Source: Aeromicrobium sp. Root472D3 (GTDB taxonomy: Bacteria; Actinomycetota; Actinomycetes; Propionibacteriales; Nocardioidaceae). Taken from it: DNA of 64,000 bases. Position numbers and translations under genes: made by a program. The stretch is from the NCBI RefSeq assembly GCF_001426485.1, contig NZ_LMET01000002.1:62001-126000 (forward strand). Reading direction: 5' to 3'. The notes under the pieces were generated by a model. That model saw only the letters and a program-made list of their open reading frames with translations, had not been told where the DNA came from and did not search any database. This document shows, piece by piece, positions 48,032 to 56,509 of the stretch (position 1 is the first letter of the stretch; each line of letters begins with the position of its first letter).

Positions 48032-48432
48032 GAGTGACCCTCCAGGGACTCGACGATGACGTTGGTCGACTTGATGACGGCGACGGCGACGGACCCCGGC
48101 TCCAGGCCGAGCTCGTCGACGGCCTCGCTGCTCATCAGCGAGACGACGCGGAACGGGCCGCACTGCAGCTCGACCTGCGCCATGACGGCATCGGCCCTGA
48201 CCGCCGTGACGAGCCCGACGAAGCGGTTGCGCGCGGAGCTCGACGTGCCGGACGTGTCGGTCGCCGCGCGCGCCTGCTGCTGGGCGAGGCTCGCCAGCTC
48301 GCGGCCGTCGACGGCCATGCGGCCCGAGGAGTCGGTGACCGATGCCAGCGAGCCCGCGGAGATCCAGCGCCGCACGGTGTCGTCGCTGACCCCGAGGAAA
48401 CGTGCTGCATCGGAGATCCGCAGGTGCGACAT
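48028..48432 (-). CDS. MerR-HTH plus TOBE molybdate-responsive regulator
   Basis: A 134-residue protein: N-terminal helix-turn-helix ([26 protein letters not shown]) of the excisionase/MerR type and a C-terminal TOBE domain ([21 protein letters not shown] to [11 protein letters not shown]) that binds molybdate. This is a common actinobacterial substitute for ModE; it heads the mod operon and likely controls it. A TAGGCT -10 seven bases before the ATG suggests a leaderless transcript. Confidence 0.9.
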   Translation of the reverse strand: MSHLRISDAARFLGVSDDTVRRWISAGSLASVTDSSGRMAVDGRELASLAQQQARAATDTSGTSSSARNRFVGLVTAVRADAVMAQVELQCGPFRVVSLMSSEAVDELGLEPGSVAVAVIKSTNVIVESLEGHS

Positions 48433-48439
48433 GGATGAC

Positions 48440-48445
48440 AGCCTA
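48440..48445 (-). promoter_or_regulatory. -10 element of mod operon
   Basis: TAGGCT on the minus strand, seven bases before the ATG at 48432. Confidence 0.5.
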
Positions 48446-48536
48446 GGGCATCATCTGCGGTGCAGCTCGTCGGATGGCGCCGTAGGTGCGTATGCGATGC
48501 GATTGGTGCAGCGACCGGGCGTGGCAGGGGTCGTGC

Positions 48537-49478
48537 CTACGACGGGGAGTCGTCGGCGGCCGCCGACGTCGCGCGGGCCGCGGTGCGCGCGATGGCCTCG
48601 ACGTACGTCGCGTACAGCTGCGCGGGCATGTCGTGCGCCATGCCGGCGATCTCGAGGTGCTCGGCCCCGGGGATCGCCTCGGCCGTCGCCTTGCCGCCGG
48701 ACCGGTGCACGAGCGGGTCGTTGAGGCCGTGGATCACGAGGGCGGGCAGGTCGAGCGTCGCGAGGGCCTTGGTGCGATCGGGCTGCGTCAGCACGGCCAG
48801 CATCTGACGGGTCACGCCGCTGGCCGTCCAGCCGCGGTCGTACGTCTCGAAGGCGCGGTCGCGGGCCATGACGTCGTCGGACGGGAACGCCGGCGAGCCG
48901 ATGACCTTCGAGCCCTTGAGCGACCGCTCGACGTAGGAGTCACGGGTGCGTCCGGCCGACGACAGCATGACCGGGAACACCTTGGGGTGCTGGAAGCCGA
49001 CCGTCCGCTTGCCGGTCGTCGACATGATCGACGTCAGGCTGAGGGCCCGGTCGGGGTGCTCGATCGCGATCGTCTGCGCGATCATGCCGCCCATCGAGAC
49101 GCCGACGACGTGGGCGCGCTCGATGCCGAGGTGGTCGAGCAGCCCGATCGCGTCGCCCGCCATGTCGCCCAGCGTGTACGGCACGGAGACGCGGCCGATC
49201 AGCGGCAGCCCGGTGAAGGCGCGGACGATGTCGGTGCGACCGACCGTGTGGTGGCGCAGCTTGGTCGAGCGGCCGGTGTCGCGGTTGTCGTAGCGGATGA
49301 CGAAGAAGCCGCGCTCGGCGAGCAGCTCGCAGAACGGCGTCGACCACCAGCCCATGGGGCCGCCGAGGCCCATGATGAGCAGGATCGCGGGATCGTCGGC
49401 GTCGCCGAAGGTCTGGTGGCAGATGTCGATGCCCGACGGCAGCGACGCGAACAGCTCGTCCGACTGGGTGACTGACAT
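48537..49478 (-). CDS. Alpha/beta hydrolase
   Basis: A 313-residue hydrolase: oxyanion region ILLIMGLGGPMGWW, nucleophile elbow VVGVSMGGMIAQ (Ser), an acid in VIHGLNDPLVHRSGG and His in IAGMAHDMP. It is close to the group that includes esterases, haloperoxidase-like and aclacinomycin methylesterase-type enzymes; substrate unknown. Monocistronic, with a TACGAT -10 seven bases before the ATG. Confidence 0.9.
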   Translation of the reverse strand: MSVTQSDELFASLPSGIDICHQTFGDADDPAILLIMGLGGPMGWWSTPFCELLAERGFFVIRYDNRDTGRSTKLRHHTVGRTDIVRAFTGLPLIGRVSVPYTLGDMAGDAIGLLDHLGIERAHVVGVSMGGMIAQTIAIEHPDRALSLTSIMSTTGKRTVGFQHPKVFPVMLSSAGRTRDSYVERSLKGSKVIGSPAFPSDDVMARDRAFETYDRGWTASGVTRQMLAVLTQPDRTKALATLDLPALVIHGLNDPLVHRSGGKATAEAIPGAEHLEIAGMAHDMPAQLYATYVEAIARTAARATSAAADDSPS

Positions 49479-49485
49479 GCGCTCG

Positions 49486-49491
49486 ATCGTA
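49486..49491 (-). promoter_or_regulatory. -10 element of alpha/beta hydrolase gene
   Basis: TACGAT on the minus strand, seven bases before the ATG at 49478. Confidence 0.45.
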
Positions 49492-49539
49492 TCGGGGATC
49501 GCCGACCCGGCAGCCCGACGTGCCCGGTGGGGCGGTGGG

Positions 49540-50547
49540 TCAGCGCTCGTAGTCGATGGCTGAGTAGGCCTTGAGCTTGCCGAGCTGGTGCTCGCTCGTG
49601 ATCTTGCGGATCGTGCCGCTGCGCGACCGCATCACGAGCGACTCGGTGTACGCCTTGCCCGCGCCGTAGCGGACGCCGTTCATGAGCTCGCCGTCGGTGA
49701 TGCCGGTCGCGACGAAGAAGCAGTCGTCGGCGTCGACCAGGTCGTTGGTGTGCAGGACGCGGTCGAGATCGTGACCGGCGTCGACGGCGCGCTGGCGCTC
49801 GTCGTCGTCGACGGGCCACAGCCGGCCCTGGATCGTCCCGCCGATCGCCTTGATCGCGCACGCCGTGATGATGCCCTCGGGGGTGCCGCCGATGCCGACC
49901 AGCAGGTCGACGCCGGTGTCGGGGCGGGCGGCCGTGATGCCGCCGGCGACGTCGCCGTCGATGATGAACTTGATGCGGGCGCCCGCGGCGCGGATCTCGT
50001 CGACGAGACCCTGGTGGCGGGGACGATCGAGGACGCAGACCGTCACGTCGCTGTTCGAGATGCCCTTGGCCTTGGCGACGAGGGCGATGTTCTCGGCGAC
50101 GGGCAGCCGGATGTCGACGACCTCGGCGGCCTCGGGGCCGGCGATGAGCTTCTCCATGTAGAACACGGCGGACGGGTCGTACATCGAGCCGCGGGGAGCC
50201 ACGGCCATGACCGACACCGCGTTGGGCAGGCTCTTGGCCGTCAGGGTCGTGCCGTCGATGGGATCGACCGCGACGTCGCACGCCGGACCGGTGCCGTCGC
50301 CGACCTCCTCGCCGTTGAACAGCATGGGGGCCTCGTCCTTCTCGCCCTCGCCGATCACGACGACACCGCTCATCTGCACGGTGTTGATGAGCGAGCGCAT
50401 CGCGTTGACCGCGACACCGTCGGCACCGTTCTTGTCGCCGCGGCCGACCCACCGGCCGGCGGCCATGGCTCCTGCCTCGGTCACACGGACCAGGTCGAGG
50501 GCGAGGTTGCGGTCGGGCGCCTGGGCGGCGGGCTTGAGGCTGTCCAC
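49540..50547 (-). CDS. glpX: Fructose-1,6-bisphosphatase class II
   Basis: A 335-residue GlpX enzyme, removing the 1-phosphate of fructose-1,6-bisphosphate in gluconeogenesis. Motifs: [34 protein letters not shown] (metal-binding DPIDGTT) and [16 protein letters not shown] chose the GTG at 50547 because a TAGGCT -10 at 50554-50559 puts transcription start there; a GTG two codons earlier (50553) is the alternative. Actinobacteria rely on this class as their main FBPase. Confidence 0.94.
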   Translation of the reverse strand: MDSLKPAAQAPDRNLALDLVRVTEAGAMAAGRWVGRGDKNGADGVAVNAMRSLINTVQMSGVVVIGEGEKDEAPMLFNGEEVGDGTGPACDVAVDPIDGTTLTAKSLPNAVSVMAVAPRGSMYDPSAVFYMEKLIAGPEAAEVVDIRLPVAENIALVAKAKGISNSDVTVCVLDRPRHQGLVDEIRAAGARIKFIIDGDVAGGITAARPDTGVDLLVGIGGTPEGIITACAIKAIGGTIQGRLWPVDDDERQRAVDAGHDLDRVLHTNDLVDADDCFFVATGITDGELMNGVRYGAGKAYTESLVMRSRSGTIRKITSEHQLGKLKAYSAIDYER

Positions 50548-50553
50548 GGGCAC

Positions 50554-50559
50554 AGCCTA
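50554..50559 (-). promoter_or_regulatory. -10 element of glpX
   Basis: TAGGCT on the minus strand, six bases before the GTG at 50547 and overlapping the approach to the GTG at 50553, so it decides the start. Confidence 0.5.
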
Positions 50560-50677
50560 GCGGTCGGCCGCCCCGGGCGGGTCGGCGACGAGGTGGCACG
50601 GAGCACGTCGGCGGCTCGCCCCGTAAAGTGGGATGGCCGACACCGCAGGGGTGTCGCAGAGGTGAGGACGTAGTGCC

Positions 50678-51202
50678 ATGAGCTCGACCGGATCGTCCCG
50701 CGGCAATCCCGCGATCGGCGACATCATCCGTTCGATGGTCGTGATCGGCGCCGTGATCCTCGGCCTCTACGGCATCGGACAGCTGTTCACCGCGAAGCCC
50801 GAGGCGAGCGTCGAGACCGTCGACTACGCCCAGGTCGTGTCGCAGGCGCGTCCCGCGGCGACGTTCCCGCTCGCGGCGCCGACGGGTCTGCCGGAGGGGT
50901 GGCGGGCGACGTCCGCGCGCTTCCAGGAGAACGGCTGGCACCTCGGCGTGCTGACCGACACCGACGACTACGTCGGCCTCGAGCAGCTCAAGGGCCCCGC
51001 CGTCCGCGCGGTCGAGCGCTTCGCTGACGGCAGCAAGAGCGACGGCACGGCCGACGTCGCGGGGCAGACGTGGAACGTCCGCACGGGGCCGAACGGACGC
51101 CTGACCTACCTGCGCAACGAGGACGGGCTCACGACGCTGCTGAACACGACGGTCTCGCGGCCCGTGCTCGAGGACTACATCGCGTCGCTGTCGACGTCCT
51201 GA
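50678..51202 (+). CDS. DUF4245 membrane-anchored protein
   Basis: A 174-residue actinobacterial protein with one N-terminal span ([19 protein letters not shown]) and an extracytoplasmic DUF4245 domain ([13 protein letters not shown] to [13 protein letters not shown]). Function unknown; commonly next to glpX and xse genes in this order. Its end overlaps the convergent xseB by 28 bases. A small leader hairpin (CGACACC / GGTGTCG) lies at 50638-50656 before the ATG. Confidence 0.85.
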   Translation: MSSTGSSRGNPAIGDIIRSMVVIGAVILGLYGIGQLFTAKPEASVETVDYAQVVSQARPAATFPLAAPTGLPEGWRATSARFQENGWHLGVLTDTDDYVGLEQLKGPAVRAVERFADGSKSDGTADVAGQTWNVRTGPNGRLTYLRNEDGLTTLLNTTVSRPVLEDYIASLSTS

Positions 51203-51411
51203 GCCGCGGTGGCCTTGGCCAGGCGAGCCCTCGCGCCGTCGAGCCACTGCTGGCAGATCGCCGCGAGCTGCTCGCCGCGCTCCCACAGCGCGAGCGACTC
51301 GTCGAGGCTCGTGCCGCCCTGCTCGAGCCGCGACACGACCGCGATGAGCTCGTCGCGGGCCTGCTCGTAGGGGATCTCGGGCGGTGACGCGGGCTGTGTC
51401 GTCTCAGGCAT
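51175..51411 (-). CDS. xseB: Exodeoxyribonuclease VII small subunit
   Basis: A 78-residue Xse[39 protein letters not shown] is the family core. It binds XseA to degrade single-stranded DNA. Starts eight bases inside the end of xseA. Confidence 0.93.
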   Translation of the reverse strand: MPETTQPASPPEIPYEQARDELIAVVSRLEQGGTSLDESLALWERGEQLAAICQQWLDGARARLAKATAAQDVDSDAM

Positions 51412-52681
51412 GGTCGTCCTCGGGGCTGGTGGAAGCGGTGGCGGCGGGCTCGGTGGCGGGGTCGGTGGCGGCGGGGTCGGTGGCGAGCGTGCGGGTCGTG
51501 ATCGTGCCGTCGGCGACGCGGACGGTCAGCTCGGTGTCGGCCGTGACCTGGCCGATCGAGGTGACGACGGTGCCGTCGGCCAGCTGGGCGACGCCGTAGC
51601 CGCGCTCGAGGGTCGCGAGCGGCGAGAGCCCCCGGACGCGGGCGAGGTGGTGGACGATCTCGTCGCCCGCCCGGTCGAGGCGGTGGCCCAGCGAGCGGCG
51701 CGAGCGGTCGCGCCAGTCGCGGACGACGGACTGCTCGGCGTCGACGAGGGTCGACGGCTGGGCGAGCACGGGGCGTGAGCGGACGTCGGCCAGCCCGCGC
51801 ACCTCGCGGTCGACCATCGAGCGGATCGCGAGGGACGCGCGCTCGCGCATCATCGCGACGCCGGCGAGCTCCTCGCGGACGTCCGGGACGATGCGCTTGG
51901 CGGCGTCGGTCGGCGTGGACGCCCGCAGGTCGGCGACGAGGTCGAGGATCGGGGTGTCCGGCTCGTGGCCGATCGCGCTGACGACCGGCAGCGCGTACGC
52001 GTGCACGGCCCGCACGAGCGCCTCGTCGGAGAACGGCAGGAGGTCCTCGACCGAACCGCCGCCGCGGGCGATGACGACGAGGTCGATCGAGCGGTCGGCG
52101 GCCAGCTCGGCGAGCGCGCCCATGACGTCGCGCGCCGAGTCGTTGCCCTGCATCAGGGCGTGGCGCACGACGAAGTGGACGTCGGGCCAGCGCAGGCGCG
52201 CGTTCTCGAGGATGTCGCGCTCGGCCGCGGAGTTGCGACCGGTGATCAGCCCGATGCCGCGGGGCAGCAGCGGCAGCGGCTTCTTGAGCCGGGGGTCGAA
52301 CAGGCCCTCGGCGGCGAGCAGCTGCCGCCGTCGCTCGAGCTGGGCCAGCAGCTCGCCCTCGCCCTGCGGGCGGATCTCGCGCAGGTCGAGCGAGAGGCTG
52401 CCGCGCGGTGCGTAGAACGCCGGCCTGGCGTGCACGACGACCCGCGATCCCTCCGTGACGGGGATCGGCGAGCCGTCGAGCACGCTCACGTGGCACTTGG
52501 CGTCGATCGAGATCTTCGCCGTCAGGTCACGCAGCGTCAGGAAGCAGATGCCCTGACGCCGCGTGAGCTGGGCGATCTCGGCCTCGACCCAGACGGCCCC
52601 CAGACGACCGATGTAGCCGTCGAGCAGCTGCGAGATCTGTCGCAGCGGCGCGGGGGTGTCCGCGCTGGTGTCGAGAGCCAT
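51404..52681 (-). CDS. xseA: Exodeoxyribonuclease VII large subunit
   Basis: A 425-residue XseA: N-terminal OB-fold ([22 protein letters not shown]), then the catalytic region with [38 protein letters not shown] and [26 protein letters not shown]. Works with XseB. A TACGCT -10 six bases before the ATG suggests a leaderless transcript. Confidence 0.95.
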   Translation of the reverse strand: MALDTSADTPAPLRQISQLLDGYIGRLGAVWVEAEIAQLTRRQGICFLTLRDLTAKISIDAKCHVSVLDGSPIPVTEGSRVVVHARPAFYAPRGSLSLDLREIRPQGEGELLAQLERRRQLLAAEGLFDPRLKKPLPLLPRGIGLITGRNSAAERDILENARLRWPDVHFVVRHALMQGNDSARDVMGALAELAADRSIDLVVIARGGGSVEDLLPFSDEALVRAVHAYALPVVSAIGHEPDTPILDLVADLRASTPTDAAKRIVPDVREELAGVAMMRERASLAIRSMVDREVRGLADVRSRPVLAQPSTLVDAEQSVVRDWRDRSRRSLGHRLDRAGDEIVHHLARVRGLSPLATLERGYGVAQLADGTVVTSIGQVTADTELTVRVADGTITTRTLATDPAATDPATEPAATASTSPEDDHA

Positions 52682-52687
52682 GCCCTC

Positions 52688-52693
52688 AGCGTA
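52688..52693 (-). promoter_or_regulatory. -10 element of xseA
   Basis: TACGCT on the minus strand, six bases before the ATG at 52681. Confidence 0.45.
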
Positions 52694-52711
52694 GGGGCCG
52701 GGTACCCCGTG

Positions 52712-53233
52712 TCAGCGGGACGTGTCGAGGCCGGCCTCGGCCGAGGCGACCGTGACCGATCCGCCGGCGGGACGACGCACGACGTAGCCGCTCGACCAGA
52801 TGTCGTGACGGCCGACGGGGACGCCGGTGCGCTGGGCCTCCCACATCTCGCCGTCACCGGCGTAGATGGCCGAGTGGTAGGCGGTGCCGCCGCGCATGAA
52901 GACCAGGATGTCGCCGGGCTTCTTCTTGCTCTTGGGGACGCTGGCGCCCGAGAGCTGCGCCCCGGACGTGCGACCGATCTTCTTGCCGGCCTTCTTGTAG
53001 ACGTACTGGACGTAGCCGGCGCAGTCGAAGCCGCTGGGCGTCGCGCCGCCGTAGCGGTACGGCTTGCCCTTGAGCTTCTTGGCCTGGCTGATGACGGCCT
53101 TGGACCGGTCGGTCTTGACGGTCTTGACCGTGGTCTTGGTCGAGCCCTCGGCCAGGGCCGGGGCGGACAGTCCGGTGAGGACGATGGCGGAGCCGAGAAC
53201 GAGGCTCGCTGAGACGCGTGCGTACATGCGCAT
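52712..53233 (-). CDS. NlpC/P60 cell-wall endopeptidase
   Basis: A 173-residue secreted protein: signal peptide (LVLGSAIVLTGLSAPALAEG), then an NlpC/P60 domain with the catalytic Cys in SGFDCAGYVQYVYKKAG and His in GGTAYHSAIYAG. It cuts peptidoglycan stem peptides. It stands alone behind a c-di-AMP riboswitch, which fits known control of wall hydrolases in actinobacteria. Confidence 0.93.
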   Translation of the reverse strand: MRMYARVSASLVLGSAIVLTGLSAPALAEGSTKTTVKTVKTDRSKAVISQAKKLKGKPYRYGGATPSGFDCAGYVQYVYKKAGKKIGRTSGAQLSGASVPKSKKKPGDILVFMRGGTAYHSAIYAGDGEMWEAQRTGVPVGRHDIWSSGYVVRRPAGGSVTVASAEAGLDTSR

Positions 53234-53240
53234 AGGGGGG

Positions 53241-53360
53241 TTCCTTCGTGCACGCCTGTGAAAGATGACCTGTCGGGTTCAGGCGCGAAGGATGCCTGTC
53301 GGTGGTGCCGATTAACCCCAAGACTCCGTGGGAGCCGCACTGCTGGGTCTTCCATGCCCG
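53241..53360 (-). ncRNA. c-di-AMP riboswitch (ydaO/yuaA type)
   Basis: Read on the minus strand the leader of the NlpC/P60 gene has the conserved ydaO blocks in order: CCACGGAGTCTTGGGGTTAATC, a variable hairpin with CACCACCGACAGG, then CCTGAACCCGACAGGTCATC and CAGGCGTGCACGAAGGAA. GAACCCGACAG and the GGGGTTAATC block are the most diagnostic. Edges are approximate, and the 5' part may reach about 53400. In this class c-di-AMP binding usually lowers expression of the downstream wall hydrolase. Confidence 0.85.
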
Positions 53361-53545
53361 TCGCGGTTGGATCGATGACTGCGGACGTGACGGGCCTCGG
53401 CGCGTGCGCAGTGCCGACCTGGTGAGGCCAACGCCGCAGAACGTTACAGACCGATGACGAATGATGCTCGCGGGGGCCGTGTGAGGTTGATCGCCCTGCG
53501 GTCCCGGGACGTTCGGCTCTTCGGGGGCCGCGAGGCGTCATCGCC

Positions 53546-53551
53546 TAGGAT
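53546..53551 (+). promoter_or_regulatory. -10 element of ispH
   Basis: TAGGAT seven bases before the ATG at 53559. The alternative ATG at 53550 overlaps this element, so 53559 is the likely leaderless start. Confidence 0.55.
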
Positions 53552-53558
53552 GGGGGCC

Positions 53559-54554
53559 ATGTCCTCCCAGGTCTCCCTCGGCATGCCCCCCGTCGGCGGC
53601 AGCGTGCTGCTCGCCGACCCGCGCGGCTACTGCGCCGGCGTCGACCGGGCCGTCATCACGGTCGAGAAGGCCCTCGACCTCTACGGTGCGCCGGTCTACG
53701 TGCGCAAGCAGATCGTGCACAACAAGCACGTCGTCAACAACCTGGCCGCGCGCGGCGCGATCTTCGTCGAGGAGCTCGACGAGGTGCCCGAGGGGGCCAC
53801 GGTCGTGTTCTCGGCCCACGGCGTGTCGCCGATGGTGCACGCCGAGGCGGCCGTCCGCAGCCTCAAGACGATCGACGCCACGTGCCCGCTCGTCACGAAG
53901 GTGCACCACGAGGCCCGACGCTTCGCGAGCGAGGGCAAGCACATCCTGCTGATCGGGCACGAGGGGCACGAGGAGGTCGAGGGGACGGCCGGCGAGGCGC
54001 CCGACGACATCACGATCGTCCAGACGCCCGACGACGTCGACGACCTCGAGTTCCCCGAGGGCACCCGGCTGTCGTGGTTGTCGCAGACGACGTTGAGCGT
54101 CGACGAGACCATGGAGACCGTCCGCCGCCTGCGCGAGAAGTTCCCGCAGCTGGAGGACCCGCCCAGCGACGACATCTGCTACGCGACCCAGAACCGCCAG
54201 GTCGCGGTCAAGGAGATCGCCAAGGACGCCGATCTCGTGATCGTCGTCGGCTCGGCCAACTCGTCCAACTCGGTGCGCCTGGTCGAGGTCGCCCTCGAGG
54301 CCGGCGCGAAGGCGTCGTACCGCATCGACGACATCTCCGAGTTCGACGAGGCCTGGCTCGTGGGGGTCGAGAAGGTCGGCGTCACGTCCGGCGCGTCGGT
54401 GCCCGACGACCTCGTGCAGGACGTGCTGGGCTTCCTCAGCGCGCACGGCCACCCCGACGCCGACGCCGTCCGCACCGCCGACGAGAGCCTGATCTTCGCC
54501 CTGCCCCCCGAGCTCCGCAAGGACATGAAGGCGGCCGGCGTCCCCTACAAGTGA
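53559..54554 (+). CDS. ispH: 4-hydroxy-3-methylbut-2-enyl diphosphate reductase
   Basis: A 331-residue IspH, last enzyme of the MEP isoprenoid pathway, reducing HMBPP to IPP and DMAPP with a [4Fe-4S] cluster. Three cluster cysteines are in [25 protein letters not shown] and [11 protein letters not shown]; the His ligands lie in [13 protein letters not shown] and [23 protein letters not shown] is the diphosphate-binding loop. Convergent with ggt. Confidence 0.96.
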   Translation: MSSQVSLGMPPVGGSVLLADPRGYCAGVDRAVITVEKALDLYGAPVYVRKQIVHNKHVVNNLAARGAIFVEELDEVPEGATVVFSAHGVSPMVHAEAAVRSLKTIDATCPLVTKVHHEARRFASEGKHILLIGHEGHEEVEGTAGEAPDDITIVQTPDDVDDLEFPEGTRLSWLSQTTLSVDETMETVRRLREKFPQLEDPPSDDICYATQNRQVAVKEIAKDADLVIVVGSANSSNSVRLVEVALEAGAKASYRIDDISEFDEAWLVGVEKVGVTSGASVPDDLVQDVLGFLSAHGHPDADAVRTADESLIFALPPELRKDMKAAGVPYK

Positions 54555-54564
54555 CCCGGACCCG

Positions 54565-56418
54565 TCACCGGGGGCGGACGACCAGCGCGCTGCCGCCACC
54601 TCGACGTCGCGGCTCGGCCACGGCGGTCAGACGTCCGCCTCGGCCGACCTCGATCGTGGCGGCGGCTCCGATCTCCGCGGCCGACGTGAACGTGTCGCCC
54701 GAGGGCGTCAGCCTCTGTCCGTAGGGCGCCAGCAGCTTCTCGTAGGCGGTGATGAACCCGGGCTCGGCCGGTGTCGAGGCGGTGTTGCGCTGCGAGGCGC
54801 GGGGTGCCGCGACGGCCTGCGGCAGCGTCATGCCGAGGTCGATGCGGTTGACCAGGATCTGCAGGACGGTCGTGATGATCGTCGCGCCTCCGGGGGAGCC
54901 GACGACGTACCTGAACCGGCCGCGATCGGTCACGATCGTCGGCGCCATCGACGAGCGCGGACGCTTGCCGGGGGCGATGCGGTTGGGGTCCTTCGGGTCG
55001 TACGCCGCGGTGAAGTCGGTCAGCTCGTTGTTGAGCAGGAAGCCGCGGCCCGGCACCGTCATGCCGGAGCCGCCGGTCTGCTCGATCGTCAGGGTGTACG
55101 AGGCGGCGTTGCCCCACCTGTCGACGACCGACAGGTGGGTCGTCGAGATGTTCTCGGTGTCGGGCCTGTCCTGCGTCGAGACGGTCGTGCAGCCCGACGC
55201 GTACGGGTTGCCCGCCGCCACGGGGCGCGTCGACGCCGTGGTCTGGTCGATCGAGCAGCGGCGCGCGTTCGCGAACCTCTGCGACGTCAGCCGCTTCGTC
55301 GGCACCTTCGTGAACCGCGGGTCGCCGACGTACGCGGCCCGGTCGGCGAAGGCACGGGCCGACGCCTCGAGGTACAGGTGCAGGCTGCGCGCCGTCCGCC
55401 GGCCGCCGCCGAGTCGGTACGTCTCGAGGATGTTGAGCGCCTCGCCGACCGACGTGCCGCCGGACGACCCCGGGGCCATGCCGTACACGTCGAGCCCGCG
55501 GTAGCGCACGTGCGTCGGTGCCTGGTGGCGCACCCGGTACGACGCGAGGTCCTTGGTCGAGAGGGTGCCGGCCGGCGCGGGGAGCGCCGAGGACGGGTCC
55601 TTGCGCGGCGAGCGGACGACGCTCGAGATCTCGCGCGCGAGCGCGCCGCGGTAGAAGGCCCTGGGGCCCTTGGTCGCGATCGACGTCAGGGTGCGGGCGA
55701 GCGCGGGGTTGCGGAAGCGGGTGCCGACCTTCGGCGCGTCGCCGCGCGGCAGGAAGAGCCTGGCCGTGTCGGGGAACGCCGAGAACCGCTCGGCGTTGTC
55801 GAGCGTCTGGTTGCGGAACGTCTGGTCGACGACGAAGCCCTTGCGGGCCAGCGCGATCGACGGCGCGAGGGTGCGCTTGAGCGACCGGGTGCCGAAGCGC
55901 TTCAGCGCGGCGTCCCACGTCGCGACGGTGCCGGGCACGCCGACCGCGACGCCGGACGACACGAGCTGCGGTGTGAACGGGTAGGGCTGGCCCGTCGCGG
56001 GGTCGACGAAGGCGTCGTTCGTGATGCCGGACGGCGCGGTCTCGCGGCCGTCGATCGTGCTGACCTCGTCCTTCTTCGCGTCGTAGTAGACGAAGTAGCC
56101 GCCGCCACCGATGCCGGCGCTGTAGGGCTCCGAGACGCCGAGGCCGGACGCCATGGCGACCGCGGCGTCGGCGGCGTTGCCACCCTCGGCCAGCACCTGG
56201 CGACCGATGCGGCTCGCGTTGACGTCCACCGACGAGACCGCGCCTCCCGTGCCGGTGGCCGTCGAGGTGGATGACAGCCGACCCGTCCGCGACTCCGAGG
56301 CCGGGGCCGGCGCGGCCGAGGCCGCGGTGACGAGCGCTCCCGCGACGGCGGCGGCGCCGGTGGCGGCGACGAGACGGACGCGGCGGCGTGCGGTGTGGTG
56401 GACGACGGGCTCGGTCAT
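54565..56418 (-). CDS. ggt: Gamma-glutamyltransferase, exported
   Basis: A 617-residue Ntn-hydrolase precursor with a signal region (LVAATGAAAVAGALVTAASAAPA). The autoprocessing site is ENISTTHLSVVDRWGNAAS, where the first Thr becomes the nucleophile of the small subunit. Other blocks: GGNAADAAVAMASGLGVSEPYSAGIGGGGYFV, PGTVATWDAAL, and RPRSSMAPTIV with GSPGGATIITTV. It hydrolyses glutathione or transfers its glutamyl group outside the cell. Convergent with ispH, 10 bases apart. Confidence 0.93.
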   Translation of the reverse strand: MTEPVVHHTARRRVRLVAATGAAAVAGALVTAASAAPAPASESRTGRLSSTSTATGTGGAVSSVDVNASRIGRQVLAEGGNAADAAVAMASGLGVSEPYSAGIGGGGYFVYYDAKKDEVSTIDGRETAPSGITNDAFVDPATGQPYPFTPQLVSSGVAVGVPGTVATWDAALKRFGTRSLKRTLAPSIALARKGFVVDQTFRNQTLDNAERFSAFPDTARLFLPRGDAPKVGTRFRNPALARTLTSIATKGPRAFYRGALAREISSVVRSPRKDPSSALPAPAGTLSTKDLASYRVRHQAPTHVRYRGLDVYGMAPGSSGGTSVGEALNILETYRLGGGRRTARSLHLYLEASARAFADRAAYVGDPRFTKVPTKRLTSQRFANARRCSIDQTTASTRPVAAGNPYASGCTTVSTQDRPDTENISTTHLSVVDRWGNAASYTLTIEQTGGSGMTVPGRGFLLNNELTDFTAAYDPKDPNRIAPGKRPRSSMAPTIVTDRGRFRYVVGSPGGATIITTVLQILVNRIDLGMTLPQAVAAPRASQRNTASTPAEPGFITAYEKLLAPYGQRLTPSGDTFTSAAEIGAAATIEVGRGGRLTAVAEPRRRGGGSALVVRPR

Positions 56419-56509
56419 GGCTTCCCCCCGGAAGGCGTGCGTGGCGTCTGCTCACCGTACGGCGGGCGAGACGTCTCCACCACCCGTTGCGGCCTGAGAC
56501 AATGGGTCG

